DNA from: Martelella limonii
GTDB lineage: Bacteria; Pseudomonadota; Alphaproteobacteria; Rhizobiales; Rhizobiaceae
Length of the DNA stretch: 64,000 nucleotides
Assembly (NCBI RefSeq): GCF_013344475.1
Contig: NZ_JABUOU010000006.1
Location: 124,001-188,000, forward strand
Reading direction: 5' to 3'
Both the position numbers and the translations under genes were made by a program. The notes under the pieces were generated by a model. The model was not told the origin of the DNA and made no database searches. It was given only the letters and a program-made list of their open reading frames with translations. Shown piece after piece: positions 1 through 8,844 of the stretch; the first letter of the stretch is position 1, and each line of letters starts with the position of its first letter.

Positions 1-226
1 GCCCGGTCACCTTGACCATGCAGGCCCGCTCATTGGCCCTGCCATCGACCTCGACCAGGCAATCCTGGCACACGCCCATGCCGCAAAACATGCCGCGCGG
101 CGCCTCATGGGCCGTCGTGCGAAACTGCCTGATGCCCGCAGCCGTCAGCGCGGCCGCCAGGCTCTCGCCATGGCGGGCCTCGATCCTGCGGCCGTCAAAC
201 GTAATGATTTCAGTTTTCCCGGTCAT
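1..226 (-). CDS. (2Fe-2S)-binding subunit, HcnA-like, partial (3' end outside window)
   Basis: The first 75 residues are visible; the rest runs off the left edge. Cysteines at 48, 53, 56 and 69 form the C-x4-C-x2-C-x12-C pattern of a Fer2_4 plant-type [2Fe-2S] fold. This is the small subunit of three-part amino-acid dehydrogenases such as hydrogen cyanide synthase (HcnA) or D-hydroxyproline dehydrogenase. The HcnC-like FAD subunit is probably the gene at 4303-5439, and an HcnB-like subunit may lie left of the window (inference). ATG at 226 is the only start in this frame nearby. A regulator-type inverted repeat lies upstream, shared with the divergent SDR gene. Confidence 0.8.
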   Translation of the reverse strand, partial: MTGKTEIITFDGRRIEARHGESLAAALTAAGIRQFRTTAHEAPRGMFCGMGVCQDCLVEVDGRANERACMVKVTG

Positions 227-328
227 TCATCATCCGAAGAAAAGCGGCAGCCGTGTGCCGCGTGAGGAGCGTTTTCGCCGAAAACCAGGGGTCGGCATTG
301 CGCCGTTTCGGATTCTGTGTTCTCTCTG

Positions 329-342
329 CGAACTTCTGTACA
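329..342. promoter_or_regulatory. Operator-like inverted repeat, copy 1
   Basis: CGAACT-TC-TGTACA, an imperfect match to the island consensus CGAACA-N2-TGTTCG. It lies between the divergent [2Fe-2S] subunit gene and the SDR gene, and a TTTTTGCAC tail follows. Probably bound by the IclR-family protein encoded at 6892 (inference). Confidence 0.5.
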
Positions 343-399
343 TATTTTTGCACGGCGCGGGAAGCTGCGCAAGCCCCGCCAAATTCCGGAGAAGAAGAA

Positions 400-1155
400 A
401 TGTCCAATATGCTCGAGGGCAAGGTCGTTCTGGTTACCGGCGGCGCCCGCGGCCTCGGCGCGGCGATCATCCGCCGCTTTGCGGACGAGGGCGCAATCGG
501 CGTTGCCGCCGACCTCACCTTCGCAAATGACAGCGATCCCCTGCCCGAAGGCTTCACCGCGATCGAGGCCGATATCAGCGACGAGGATGAGGTGCGCGCG
601 ATGATTGCGGAGACCGTGTCGCGCCACGGCAGGATCGATTGCCTGATCGTCAATGCCGGCCTGGTGCCGCCATGGTCGGAGACGACCGGGATCGATCTTG
701 CGCAATGGGACCAGGTGATGGCGGTGAATGCGCGCGGCGCGCTTGCGACCCTGAAACATGCGGTGCCGGCGCTTACCGAAAGCCGCGGCTCGGTGGTGCT
801 GACTGGTTCCATCAATTCGCTCATCGCCCATCCGCGGCAGCTGATCTATACCGCAAGCAAGCATGCCGTTCTCGGCATATTGCGCGCTGCCGCCCTTGAT
901 CTCGGACGCTTCGGCATCCGGGTCAACGGCATCGCTCCCGGTCCGATCGCGACCGATGCGCTGCTGTCGCGCATCCGGGACCGCGCGAAATCCGGTCCGT
1001 CCGAAGCCGCGGCGCTCGAAGCGCTTGAAAGCCAGACCGCGCTCGGGCGGCTTGCCACCGTGCAGGAAGTGGCCGCCACGGTCGCCTTTCTTGCAGGCAG
1101 CGCCGCAAGCGGCATATCCGGTCAGTTGCTGCGCGTTGATGCCGGGATGGCCTGA
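400..1155 (+). CDS. SDR family NAD(P)-dependent oxidoreductase
   Basis: 251-residue classical short-chain dehydrogenase. The Rossmann motif TGGARGLG is at 13-20, VNAG at 84-87 replaces the usual NNAG, and the catalytic Ser137, Tyr150 and Lys154 (YTASK) are present. The start at 400 follows a strong purine-rich ribosome site (GGAGAAGAAGAA). Presumably oxidises or reduces a hydroxyl or keto intermediate of the pathway encoded in this island; the substrate cannot be read from sequence. It is divergent from the HcnA-like gene and followed by the ABC importer, each with its own operator-like repeat. Confidence 0.85.
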   Translation: MSNMLEGKVVLVTGGARGLGAAIIRRFADEGAIGVAADLTFANDSDPLPEGFTAIEADISDEDEVRAMIAETVSRHGRIDCLIVNAGLVPPWSETTGIDLAQWDQVMAVNARGALATLKHAVPALTESRGSVVLTGSINSLIAHPRQLIYTASKHAVLGILRAAALDLGRFGIRVNGIAPGPIATDALLSRIRDRAKSGPSEAAALEALESQTALGRLATVQEVAATVAFLAGSAASGISGQLLRVDAGMA

Positions 1156-1166
1156 ATTACTAAAAA

Positions 1167-1180
1167 CGGACAAATGTTCG
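1167..1180. promoter_or_regulatory. Operator-like inverted repeat, copy 2
   Basis: CGGACA-AA-TGTTCG (one mismatch from consensus), followed after three bases by TACGCAC, an arm also found at copy 5 with the same spacing. It sits in the 144-bp gap ahead of the solute-binding protein gene. Confidence 0.6.
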
Positions 1181-1299
1181 CATTACGCACTTTTCTTATT
1201 GACGCAACGCCAACGAATTGTCAGCTTAGCGGCGGGTTTGAGAGACGCTTCAGACCGGATAGTCAACGACCGGCACAGGTCGGAACAGGAGAACAGTTC

Positions 1300-2109
1300 A
1301 TGCTTGGTAAATTACTTTCGCTTGCATCCATTGCGCTGGTCGGGACCGCCATCTTCATTGCCCCCGCCGAGGCCCGTTCGCTCGATGAGATCATTCAGTC
1401 CGGAACAATCCGGGTCGGGGTCAACCCGAACTTCCCGCCGATGAGCTCTTACGGGGAGAAGAACGAGCTGGAAGGCTTCGACATCGATGTCGGCAACAAG
1501 ATCGCCGAGTCGCTGGGCGTCAAGGCTGAGTTCGTGCCCACCGAAACCGCACAGCGCGTGCCATTCCTGGTCGCCGACCAGATCGACATCTCGCTTGGTG
1601 CGCTGACCCGCACCGCCGAGCGCGCCAAACTGATCGATTTCACCGTGCCCCTGCACACGGAATCGATGGCAGTGCTGACGACCGACAAGATTGACGCCAC
1701 AAGCTGGAAAGACCTCGACACCGCCGACATCACGCTGGTGAACATGCGTGGCAACTGGTCGGTGGACTTCCTGAAGGAACAGCTGCCGGCGTCGAAGGTC
1801 CTGCTGGTCGAGTCCAATGCCGATACGGTGCGGGCCATCGCCCAGGGCCGCGCCGACGCGCTGGTGGAGAACATCGACTTCTTCATGGCCTTCACGAAGA
1901 ACTATCCGAACGTCAACTGGAAGACGCTGGATGACACGATCTTCACCAATTATGACAGCATCGGCGTCGCCAAGGGCAATGACGGCCTGCGCCTGTTCCT
2001 CAATGTCCTGCTTTATGATCTTCATTCCAGCGGTTATATCAACGACGAATGGGTCTCCTGGTACGGCACTCCGATGCTGAAACCGGTGGTCCCCAATCCG
2101 TTCTTCTGA
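1300..2109 (+). CDS. Polar amino acid ABC transporter, substrate-binding protein
   Basis: 269 residues with a Sec signal peptide (hydrophobic stretch about 5-22, likely cleavage after AEA at 25), followed by a family 3 (HisJ/GlnH-type) periplasmic binding domain. The IRVGVNPNFPPMS stretch and the ELEGFDIDVG stretch are typical of this family. The ATG at 1300 follows AGGAGA; longer upstream readings would cross the operator and lose the signal peptide. First gene of the importer 1300-4266. The family binds amino acids, opines or betaine-like compounds, so the island's substrate is probably a small zwitterion (inference). Confidence 0.9.
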   Translation: MLGKLLSLASIALVGTAIFIAPAEARSLDEIIQSGTIRVGVNPNFPPMSSYGEKNELEGFDIDVGNKIAESLGVKAEFVPTETAQRVPFLVADQIDISLGALTRTAERAKLIDFTVPLHTESMAVLTTDKIDATSWKDLDTADITLVNMRGNWSVDFLKEQLPASKVLLVESNADTVRAIAQGRADALVENIDFFMAFTKNYPNVNWKTLDDTIFTNYDSIGVAKGNDGLRLFLNVLLYDLHSSGYINDEWVSWYGTPMLKPVVPNPFF

Positions 2110-2187
2110 TCGTTTTGCCCGGACGCCGGATACGGCGCCGGGCTTTCTTCCGGCTGAATTTGCCCGCCCCGGGAAAGGGTGAGACAC

Positions 2188-2862
2188 TTGCATTATACAT
2201 TCCAGTTCGGCGTCGTTTTCGACGAGCTTGCCTATCTTCTTGGCGGAGCCGTGATAACGCTGGAGATTGCCTTCCTTTCATTCTGGCTCGGTTCGCTGAT
2301 CGGCCTTGGCGGGGCAACCGCCAAGCTCAGGGGCGGCAGGGTTCTGCGGGCCATCACCAATGCCTATGTGGTGTTCTTCACCAACACGCCCGCGCTCGTG
2401 CAGATCTTCTTCCTGTTCTATGCCCTGCCGGATATCGGCATCCTGCTGAACCCGTTTGGCGCCGTCGTCATCGGCATGACGATCAATACCGGTGCCTACA
2501 TGACCGATATCCTGCGCGGCGGCATCCTTTCGGTGCGCCAGGCGGAGATCGAGTCGGCGGAAGTGCTGGGCATGTCCCATCTCCAGACGCTGCGCTATGT
2601 CATCCTGCCGCATGTCGCCAAGACATTGTTTGCGCCGCTCAGCAACTTCTTCATCTGGCTGGTGCTTGGCAGTTCCATGGCGGCGATCTTCGGCGTCGAG
2701 GAACTGACCGGACGCGCCATCAACATCTCGACCCAGAACCTGCGCACCATCGAGACCTTCATCGTGGTCGCGGGGATCTACATTCTGCTGACCGTGATCG
2801 CATCGGCGGCACTGGCACTGATCGGCCGCTGGGCCTTCCGCGTCAGAGCGAGGATTTTCTGA
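2188..2862 (+). CDS. Polar amino acid ABC transporter permease 1 (HisQ/M type)
   Basis: About 224 residues, several transmembrane segments, and the cytoplasmic EAA loop (EIESAEVLGMSHLQTLRYVILP) that docks the ATPase. The start is uncertain: TTG at 2188 is placed about 8 nt after AAAGGG, whereas the in-frame GTG at 2179 lies right against the ribosome site, so TTG is preferred. The stop overlaps the next start as TGATG, pointing to translational coupling. Forms a heteromeric channel with the second permease. Confidence 0.85.
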   Translation: MHYTFQFGVVFDELAYLLGGAVITLEIAFLSFWLGSLIGLGGATAKLRGGRVLRAITNAYVVFFTNTPALVQIFFLFYALPDIGILLNPFGAVVIGMTINTGAYMTDILRGGILSVRQAEIESAEVLGMSHLQTLRYVILPHVAKTLFAPLSNFFIWLVLGSSMAAIFGVEELTGRAINISTQNLRTIETFIVVAGIYILLTVIASAALALIGRWAFRVRARIF

Positions 2863-3542
2863 TGCTCGACAGAATCATTCAGGAAGCGCCGCGCTTCTTC
2901 ACCTATTACAACATGATCTTCATCCTGAAGGCGATGGGGACGACCTTGCTGCTGACGGCGCTCGGCTGCGTGACCGGCTTCGTCTTCGGCTTCATCATCG
3001 CCGCCCTGCGCTCCACGCGGGCGAAGGTCCTGCTGCCGCTCAGGCTGCTTGTCACATTCTATGTCGAGATTTTCCGGCGCATCCCGTTTCTGGTCATCTT
3101 GTTCATCGTGATGTTCGCGATCCAGGTGATCAGCCGCAACATGTCGCTGTTCACGATCGCGGTGATCTCGATCTGCCTTCTGTCGACCGCCTTCCTGTCG
3201 GAGATTATCCGTGCCGGCGTCGAATCGGTCCCGCGCCAGCAGGTGGAGGCCGCCGAAACGCTGAATTTCGGCTTCTGGCGCACCCAGTTCCACGTGGTCC
3301 TGCCGCAATCATGGAAAGTGATCATTCCACCGGCATTCGCCTTCATGGTGATGTTCATCAAGGATACCTCGCTCGCCTCGCAGATGGGTGTGATCGAGCT
3401 GACCTTTACCGGCAAGAGCCTGATGAACCGCGGCTTTTCGCCATTCCTCGTCTATGGCGTGGTGCTTGCCGGCTATTTCGCCCTTTCCTATCCGCTGACC
3501 CGGCTTGGCGCCTATCTGGAGAAACGACTTGCCTCTTCTTGA
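2862..3542 (+). CDS. Polar amino acid ABC transporter permease 2 (HisQ/M type)
   Basis: 226 residues, about five membrane helices, with the EAA loop QQVEAAETLNFGFWRTQFHV. It shares the A of its start with the upstream stop, and its 3' end overlaps the ATPase gene by 14 bp, so the importer genes are tightly coupled. HisM/GlnP family by sequence pattern. Confidence 0.88.
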   Translation: MLDRIIQEAPRFFTYYNMIFILKAMGTTLLLTALGCVTGFVFGFIIAALRSTRAKVLLPLRLLVTFYVEIFRRIPFLVILFIVMFAIQVISRNMSLFTIAVISICLLSTAFLSEIIRAGVESVPRQQVEAAETLNFGFWRTQFHVVLPQSWKVIIPPAFAFMVMFIKDTSLASQMGVIELTFTGKSLMNRGFSPFLVYGVVLAGYFALSYPLTRLGAYLEKRLASS

Positions 3543-4266
3543 AGTCAAAAACCTGTCCGCCCATTACGGCGATCACAAGGTTCTGGAAAACATCTCGCTG
3601 TCCATCGAAAAGGGCGAGGTCGTCAGCCTGATCGGATCTTCGGGCTCAGGCAAAAGCACGCTGCTTCGGGTGTTGATGGGTCTCCTGAAGCCCTCCTCCG
3701 GCAGCGTCGTCATCGATGGCGAGGCCATCAATTACGGCTCGCGCGCGAGCCTCAAGGCCATGCGCGACCGGATGGCGATCGTCTTTCAGCAATATAATCT
3801 GTTCCAGAACATGGACGTGCTGCGCAACGTCACGATCGCGCCGGTCGAGATCAAGAAGCGGCCCAAGGCCGAGGTCGACGCCGAAGCGCGCGCCATTCTC
3901 GAACGCGTCGGCCTGTCGGCCAAGCTGAAAGCCTATCCGGACCAGCTTTCCGGCGGCCAGCAGCAGCGCGTGGCGATCGCCCGGGCGCTGACGCTGAGGC
4001 CCGAGATCCTGCTGCTCGATGAAGTGACGGCCGCCCTTGACCCCGAACTGGTCACCGAGGTTCTCGATACCGTCGGTCAGCTTGCCAATGAAGGCATCAC
4101 CATGCTGATCGTCTCGCACGAAATGAACTTCGTGCGGCAGGTGTCCTCGCGCGTGGTGATGATGGACCAGGGCCAGATCGTCGAGACAGGCGCGCCCGGG
4201 GATATCTTCGACAATCCGAAGGAAGCCCGCACCAACGCTTTCGTCTCCAAGATACTCCGGCATTGA
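3529..4266 (+). CDS. Polar amino acid ABC transporter ATP-binding protein (GlnQ/HisP type)
   Basis: 245 residues from a TTG start at 3529, chosen because GGAG lies 8 nt upstream and the protein then begins directly with the usual LLEVKNLS strand. Walker [10 protein letters not shown] at 36-44, Q-loop FQQYN near 86, signature LSGGQQQ at 140-146, Walker B LLLDE at 161-165 and switch His in VSHEMN. The Walker B is followed by VTAALD, where most relatives have PTSALD. It powers uptake through the two permeases just upstream. Confidence 0.9.
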   Translation: MPLLEVKNLSAHYGDHKVLENISLSIEKGEVVSLIGSSGSGKSTLLRVLMGLLKPSSGSVVIDGEAINYGSRASLKAMRDRMAIVFQQYNLFQNMDVLRNVTIAPVEIKKRPKAEVDAEARAILERVGLSAKLKAYPDQLSGGQQQRVAIARALTLRPEILLLDEVTAALDPELVTEVLDTVGQLANEGITMLIVSHEMNFVRQVSSRVVMMDQGQIVETGAPGDIFDNPKEARTNAFVSKILRH

Positions 4267-4283
4267 GGGGGCGGCATTAAGGG

Positions 4284-4301
4284 GGCGGCTTTGACGCCGC
4301 C
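4284..4301. terminator. Hairpin between convergent genes
   Basis: GGCGGC-TTTGAC-GCCGCC stem-loop just after the ATPase stop and directly before the end of the convergent FAD dehydrogenase. There is no clear T-tract on either strand, so its role as a terminator is tentative. Confidence 0.35.
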
Positions 4302-4302
4302 T

Positions 4303-5439
4303 TCACCCTTTCGGCAGGAAGGGTGCCAGATCGATGTCGAAAGGGGCTTCGCGCCCCTGCACCATGCTTGCCACCAGCCGCGCCGCGACGGGTCCGCCGG
4401 TAAAGCCCATCCATGGAAAGAAATTGACGAAAAAGCCCGGCAGGCCGGGCAGTTCGCCAAAGATCGGCTTCCAGTCATCCGTGCCGTTCACGAATGCCGC
4501 CCAGCTCCTGACGATCCTGATATCGCCGAGCGCAGGCACCACGGAAAGCGCCACCTGCATGTTGCGCCTCAGCGATTGCGGGTTGGCAACCGGCGTGCCG
4601 TTCGGCCCGATATCGGCCTCCCAGCCGCCACCGATCAGCAGCGAGCCGACGCCGTTCTGCTTCAGCGTCAGCTTGTCCGAGGCGCAGTAGAGAAGATGCG
4701 GGATCAACGGCGCGATCCGCTCCGAAACGCTGACCTGGATCGGAAACGCCTGGACATCGGCAAGATTGGCGCCGAGCATGGCGGCAATCTTGCCAGCATC
4801 CGAACCGGCGGCGTTGACGACCCGCCGGGCGCGGAACACGCCCCTTTCGGTGGAAACCGCATAACCATCGCGCTCCCGGTCGATGCCGCGCACCTCCGTC
4901 ATCCGGTTGATCGTTGCGCCGTGGCGAATCGCCGCCCGCGCAAAGGCGGGCGCGACGGCGAAGGGGTTGGCCTTGCCCTCCTGCGGACAGAACGCCCCTC
5001 CGATCAAGCTGTCGGCGACATAGGGCGCTTCGCGGGAGAGGTCGGCGCGGTCGAGAATCCGGATCTCAAGCCCCTGGCTGCGCTCGAACACGGCCTTGCG
5101 CTCGATCGCCGCCATATCGGCCTGCGTGCGCGCAACCAGCAATCCGCCGCCGAGCTTGACCTCGAGATCAGCCCCGAGCTCCTCGCCAAGTCCGCGCCAC
5201 ATGTCGACCGACCGTGCGAGAAGACCCACCGTCGAGGCATAGGCCGCCGCCCAGGCATCGCCTTTCCTGACGAAGGGATCATGGGGTATCTGCGCATGCA
5301 GGCTGCCGGCATTCGAGCCCGATGCCACGGTATTGAGATCCGCGCGCTCCAGCAGCGTCACATCGACGCCGTCGCGCGCGAGATAAAAGGCCGTCGCCGC
5401 ACCCGCCAGACCGCCGCCGATCACGATGACATCCGTCAT
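4303..5439 (-). CDS. FAD-dependent oxidoreductase, DAO family (HcnC / D-hydroxyproline dehydrogenase beta-like)
   Basis: 378 residues. The N-terminal dinucleotide fold VIGGGLAGAATA is at about 6-17 with an acidic cap (LLER), and the C-terminal FAD-closing segment WMGFTGGP is conserved. Length and pattern match the beta subunit of membrane-linked amino or imino acid dehydrogenases and opine oxidases, which work with HcnB-like and [2Fe-2S] HcnA-like subunits. The HcnA-like gene at 1-226 makes that assembly likely. It is divergent from the old yellow enzyme gene across a 215-bp region holding operator half-sites. The substrate is not deducible; D-amino, imino or N-alkyl amino acids are candidates. 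Confidence 0.8.
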   Translation of the reverse strand: MTDVIVIGGGLAGAATAFYLARDGVDVTLLERADLNTVASGSNAGSLHAQIPHDPFVRKGDAWAAAYASTVGLLARSVDMWRGLGEELGADLEVKLGGGLLVARTQADMAAIERKAVFERSQGLEIRILDRADLSREAPYVADSLIGGAFCPQEGKANPFAVAPAFARAAIRHGATINRMTEVRGIDRERDGYAVSTERGVFRARRVVNAAGSDAGKIAAMLGANLADVQAFPIQVSVSERIAPLIPHLLYCASDKLTLKQNGVGSLLIGGGWEADIGPNGTPVANPQSLRRNMQVALSVVPALGDIRIVRSWAAFVNGTDDWKPIFGELPGLPGFFVNFFPWMGFTGGPVAARLVASMVQGREAPFDIDLAPFLPKG

Positions 5440-5573
5440 ATATTCACCCTTCAGAGCAGATCCGCATCTTACCGAAATGCCGGAGGCGCTCTATCTGACC
5501 TGTTCTATCGCGATTTCGCGGATGGTATCACCAGGCCGCGATAAGCGTTGCTTTGCTGCCGCTTGGCTTTATT

Positions 5574-5598
5574 TGTTCGCTATGATAACTTTTGTTCG
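5574..5598. promoter_or_regulatory. Operator-like half-sites, copy 3
   Basis: Two direct TGTTCG half-sites, 5574-5579 and 5593-5598, 19 bp apart. The second is followed by CATTTCGCAG, resembling the tails of copies 2 and 5. They lie in the divergent region between the FAD dehydrogenase and the old yellow enzyme gene. No full 6-2-6 repeat is formed here. Confidence 0.45.
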
Positions 5599-5654
5599 CA
5601 TTTCGCAGATATAAAATCAATCCGCATGACCCATTTAGCAAGCAGGAAATTCGC

Positions 5655-6782
5655 GTGACCTCTCCCATGCTCTTTACCCCCTTCACCCTCGGCAATGTCA
5701 CCTTCCCCAATCGTGTCGTGGTGTCGCCCATGTGCCAGTATGAGGCGGTCGACGGGTATGTACAGGATTGGCACCGTGCCCATCACGCGCGCTTTGCGCT
5801 TGGCGGCGTCGGCGGCGCGGTCGTCGAGGCGACGGGCGTGACGGCCGAGGGCCGCATTACGCCGTCCTGCCTCGGCATCTGGGACGACAGCCAGATCGAT
5901 GGCCTTGCCACGATCACCGCTCTCTACCGCAAATACGGCATCCCGACCGGCATCCAGCTTGGACATTCCGGGCGCAAGGGAAGCTCTGCCTCCCCCTGGG
6001 ATGGCGCGGGGCCGCTTGACCCTTCTTCGCCCGAAGCCTGGCAGACAGTGGCCCCTGGCGCCGTCCCCCATTCCGAAGGCTGGCCGGCGCCGCATGCGTT
6101 GGAAGCCGATGAAATCGGCGAAATCGTGGACGCCTTTGCCGCCGCCGCCAAGCGCGCGGTCGCGGCCGGCTTCGACTTCGTCGAAATCCACGGCGCCCAT
6201 GGCTATCTCATCCACACGTTCATCTCGCCGCTCTCCAACACCCGGACGGACAGCTACGGCGGCAGTTTTGAAAACCGCATCAGGCTGGCGCTGGAGGTGA
6301 CCGAAGCGGTCCGCGCCGCAATTCCCGCCGATATGCCGCTGTTCTACCGTGCTTCTGCTGTCGACCACGCGGAGGGCGGCCTGGACATTGGCGACACGGT
6401 GCGCCTTGCCAAGGCGCTGAAGGAGAAGCGCGTCGACCTCATCGACTGCTCGGCGGGCGGCATCAACGGCCCGGTCGCGCGCACCCGCATCCCGCAGACG
6501 CCCGGCCACCAGATCCCCTATGCCGACGAGATCCGCCGTGACGCAGACATCGCCACCATGGCCGTGGGCCTGATCACGGACGCCGCACAGGCAGAAGCCG
6601 TGATTGCCGAAGGAAAGGCCGATCTCGTGGCGCTCGGGCGCGAACTCCTGTCGGATCCGGCGTTCGGCTATCATGCGGCGGTGCAACTCGGCCTTGCCGA
6701 TCCGGAATCCGTTCTGCCGAAAAACTACGGCTTCTACCTGTCACGCCGTCGCGAGGCGCTCGCACGCCATGGTAAATCCTGA
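5655..6782 (+). CDS. NADH:flavin oxidoreductase, old yellow enzyme (YqjM/NamA class)
   Basis: 375 residues from GTG at 5655, which follows AGGAA; the in-frame ATG at 5592 lies inside the operator region and is rejected. TIM-barrel FMN enzyme: the thermophilic-like OYE cysteine is at 27 (PMCQY), the substrate-binding HGAHGYL is present, and so is the signature SPLSN-R-D-YGGSFENR. Members reduce activated C=C bonds, and some relatives demethylate or open N-methylated rings. Inference: reduces an unsaturated intermediate of this island. An operator-like site separates it from the downstream iclR gene. Confidence 0.87.
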   Translation: MTSPMLFTPFTLGNVTFPNRVVVSPMCQYEAVDGYVQDWHRAHHARFALGGVGGAVVEATGVTAEGRITPSCLGIWDDSQIDGLATITALYRKYGIPTGIQLGHSGRKGSSASPWDGAGPLDPSSPEAWQTVAPGAVPHSEGWPAPHALEADEIGEIVDAFAAAAKRAVAAGFDFVEIHGAHGYLIHTFISPLSNTRTDSYGGSFENRIRLALEVTEAVRAAIPADMPLFYRASAVDHAEGGLDIGDTVRLAKALKEKRVDLIDCSAGGINGPVARTRIPQTPGHQIPYADEIRRDADIATMAVGLITDAAQAEAVIAEGKADLVALGRELLSDPAFGYHAAVQLGLADPESVLPKNYGFYLSRRREALARHGKS

Positions 6783-6801
6783 CAAGGGAAACAAAACCAC
6801 G

Positions 6802-6815
6802 TGCACAAACGTTCG
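6802..6815. promoter_or_regulatory. Operator-like inverted repeat, copy 4
   Basis: TGCACA-AA-CGTTCG, three mismatches to CGAACA-N2-TGTTCG. It lies 77 bp ahead of the iclR start, which would suit autoregulation. Confidence 0.45.
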
Positions 6816-6891
6816 AAATCAGGGGGTGTTGCTTGCAACATCTTCCAATCAACAATAAGCCGGTACGTTCATGTACCGCACGGGGGAAACG

Positions 6892-7704
6892 ATGACCACA
6901 ACAGCAAAGACCAAGAAGCTGGCCGATATCGGTTCTCCCGAGGATGACAACGCCCGCGATTACGTGACCTCGTTCGCGCGCGGGCTCGACGTGATCCGCA
7001 CGTTCACCCGCTCGAAGCCGTCGATGACGATGAGCGAAGTGGCGGAGCAGGCGGACATGAACCGCGCCGCCGCGCGCCGCTTCCTGCTGACGCTGGTGCG
7101 CGAGGGCTATGCCCAGTTCGACGGCAAGTATTTCAGCCTCAATCCGAAGATCCTGGAACTCGGCTTTTCGGCGCTCGCCTCGATGAACCTGCCCGAAGTC
7201 GTGCAGCCCGTGCTGAACGACCTTGCGGAGAAGCTTCAGGAAAGCTGCTTCTGCGTGGTGCTGAGCGGTGATTCCTGCGTCTATATCGCCGCCGCCAAAT
7301 CGCGTCGCGTGATCAACGCCTCGATCGAGCTTGGCGGCCGTGCGCCCGCCTATTGCATGTCATCAGGCCGGGTCCTGCTCGGCGCGCTGAACGACCGGGC
7401 CCTCGACGCAGCCCTTGAAAACGTGAAGCTTGTACCCGTTACCGAGAAGACGGTCACCTCCAAACTGGAGCTTCGCAGCGCCATCCGCGATGCCAGGACA
7501 CGCGGCTATTCGGTGGTCGACCAGGAGTATGAAATCGGCCTGCGTTCGATCTCTGTCCCGGTTGCCGATCGTTCGGGCGCGGTGATCGCGGCACTCAATG
7601 TGTGCTGCCCGAGCCCGCGCTACACGATCGAGGAAATGATGCAGAAGGTGCTGCCCGTGCTTCTCGACAGCGCAAGCCGCATCACCCAGGCGCTCCCGCA
7701 CTGA
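6892..7704 (+). CDS. IclR-family transcriptional regulator
   Basis: 270 residues. The N-terminal winged helix-turn-helix covers about 20-85 (SFARGLDVIRTFT, then MTMSEVAEQADMNRAAARRFLLTL), and the IclR effector domain follows to the C-terminus. The SSGRVLLGAL stretch and the repeated basic/aromatic pattern resemble PcaR/PobR-type aromatic or hydroxy-acid regulators. ATG at 6892 follows GGGGGAA; an ATG at 6871 is an alternative. It sits in the middle of the catabolic island, and related inverted repeats stand before nearly all island transcription units, so it is the obvious regulator. Activator or repressor cannot be told. Confidence 0.9.
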   Translation: MTTTAKTKKLADIGSPEDDNARDYVTSFARGLDVIRTFTRSKPSMTMSEVAEQADMNRAAARRFLLTLVREGYAQFDGKYFSLNPKILELGFSALASMNLPEVVQPVLNDLAEKLQESCFCVVLSGDSCVYIAAAKSRRVINASIELGGRAPAYCMSSGRVLLGALNDRALDAALENVKLVPVTEKTVTSKLELRSAIRDARTRGYSVVDQEYEIGLRSISVPVADRSGAVIAALNVCCPSPRYTIEEMMQKVLPVLLDSASRITQALPH

Positions 7705-7786
7705 TACCGTGGCGCGCACGCGTGAAAGCCGGTCCTTTTAGGGCAAGGTCTGCAAGATCGCTTATTGGCCACTGCGGCGCCTGAGG

Positions 7787-7812
7787 CCTCTCTCCCGCGA
7801 ACGGGAGAGAGG
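7787..7812. terminator. 11-bp perfect hairpin between iclR and the convergent dapA-like gene
   Basis: CCTCTCTCCCG pairs with CGGGAGAGAGG over a CGAA loop; on the minus strand the loop reads TTCG, an extra-stable tetraloop type. It starts 17 nt beyond the stop of the minus-strand gene. No T-run follows, so it may be a terminator or a small dispersed repeat. Confidence 0.45.
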
Positions 7813-7828
7813 AGAAGGATGTTCGCTA

Positions 7829-8767
7829 TCAGGCCGCAGCCTCGATCTCATCCACCAGCCTGTCGAGCTCATCGATGATACCAGAAATCACTTCGAGGCG
7901 CTGACGGCCCTCCTCGCCCAGAGAGGAAAAGGTCGTGAGCGGCGCGCGCACATCGCCGACGGGATAGCCCGCGCGGGCGGCGAGCGCTTTCGAGTAGCAC
8001 TGATGTCCATAGGTGGGATGACCCTCGGCGATCGTGTGCTCGATCTTCGTGATATGCGCCTGGATCTTCTTCGCATCGTCGATCCGGCCCGCTTCCAGCA
8101 GTCGCCACAGCGCCTGGATGGCGCGCGGGATATAATTGCCGAAGGGATCGACATAGCCGACGGCACCCAGCAGGAAGGATTCGACGATCCGCTCGCCGGC
8201 AAACACATTCATGACGCCATCGGTTTCCCGAATCACGTCAAACACGCGGCCGACATCGGTCGAGGCTTCCTTGATGTAACGGATCTGTCCGAATGCCGCC
8301 GTCAGCCTTGCGACCAGCGTTGCCGGCATATCGACATTGGAGGTGAAGGGATTGTTGTAGAGCATGATCGGCAGGCTGGTGGCCGCACAGATCGCCTTGT
8401 AATATTCGAAAATCTCGTCATGCGTGGGCGTGTAATAATAGGGCGGCAGGATCATGAGCCCGTCTGCGCCAAGCTCCTCCGCCATGGCCGCATATTCGGC
8501 CGCCTTTTTCGTATAGGCATTCATTGCGCCGACCAGCACATGCATGCGGCCGTCGACGTGGCGCACGGTCGCCTCGATATAGGCACGGCGCTCCTCATCG
8601 CTCAGCGTCAGGAACTCGCCGGTCGTTCCGAGGATGATGACGCCGGGAACGCCGCATTCGACCTGCCAGTCCAGAAACCGCCTGAGGGCCTCGAAATCGA
8701 TCTTCTCACCGTCTTCGGTGAACGGGGTAACGGTGACCGTGTAGCTGCCACGGAATTCTGCTGCCAT
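7829..8767 (-). CDS. Dihydrodipicolinate synthase (DapA/NAL) family lyase
   Basis: 312 residues, a typical DapA-fold class I aldolase. GTTGE at 47-51, the proton-relay Tyr137 (LYNNP) and the Schiff-base Lys166 (RYIKEAS) are all present. The family includes lysine biosynthesis DapA, sialate lyase, keto-deoxy-sugar-acid aldolases and pyrroline-4-hydroxy-2-carboxylate deaminase (hydroxyproline breakdown). Location in an IclR-controlled catabolic island with an HcnC-like dehydrogenase favours a catabolic aldolase or deaminase over lysine biosynthesis (inference). The ribosome site AGGAGA lies about 9 nt upstream, and the operator-like copy 5 lies 78 bp upstream. Confidence 0.85.
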   Translation of the reverse strand: MAAEFRGSYTVTVTPFTEDGEKIDFEALRRFLDWQVECGVPGVIILGTTGEFLTLSDEERRAYIEATVRHVDGRMHVLVGAMNAYTKKAAEYAAMAEELGADGLMILPPYYYTPTHDEIFEYYKAICAATSLPIMLYNNPFTSNVDMPATLVARLTAAFGQIRYIKEASTDVGRVFDVIRETDGVMNVFAGERIVESFLLGAVGYVDPFGNYIPRAIQALWRLLEAGRIDDAKKIQAHITKIEHTIAEGHPTYGHQCYSKALAARAGYPVGDVRAPLTTFSSLGEEGRQRLEVISGIIDELDRLVDEIEAAA

Positions 8768-8844
8768 CTGGCATGTCTCCTGATCTTACCAAACGTCGCA
8801 GCCGGAACGGACCGGAGCGACGCAGCGCGATAATGCGCGTCCAA

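Noticed and set aside
2049-2861. Plus-strand frame joining onto permease 2
   Set aside because: The upstream part overlaps the binding protein and permease 1 in another frame; permease 2 starts at 2862 by TGATG coupling.
4291-5544. 417-codon plus-strand frame
   Set aside because: Antisense shadow of the FAD dehydrogenase 4303-5439; no motifs.
7829-8767. DapA-family gene as sialate lyase for the neighbouring nanE operon
   Set aside because: It lies in the IclR island with its own operator copy and is separated from nanE by several genes.
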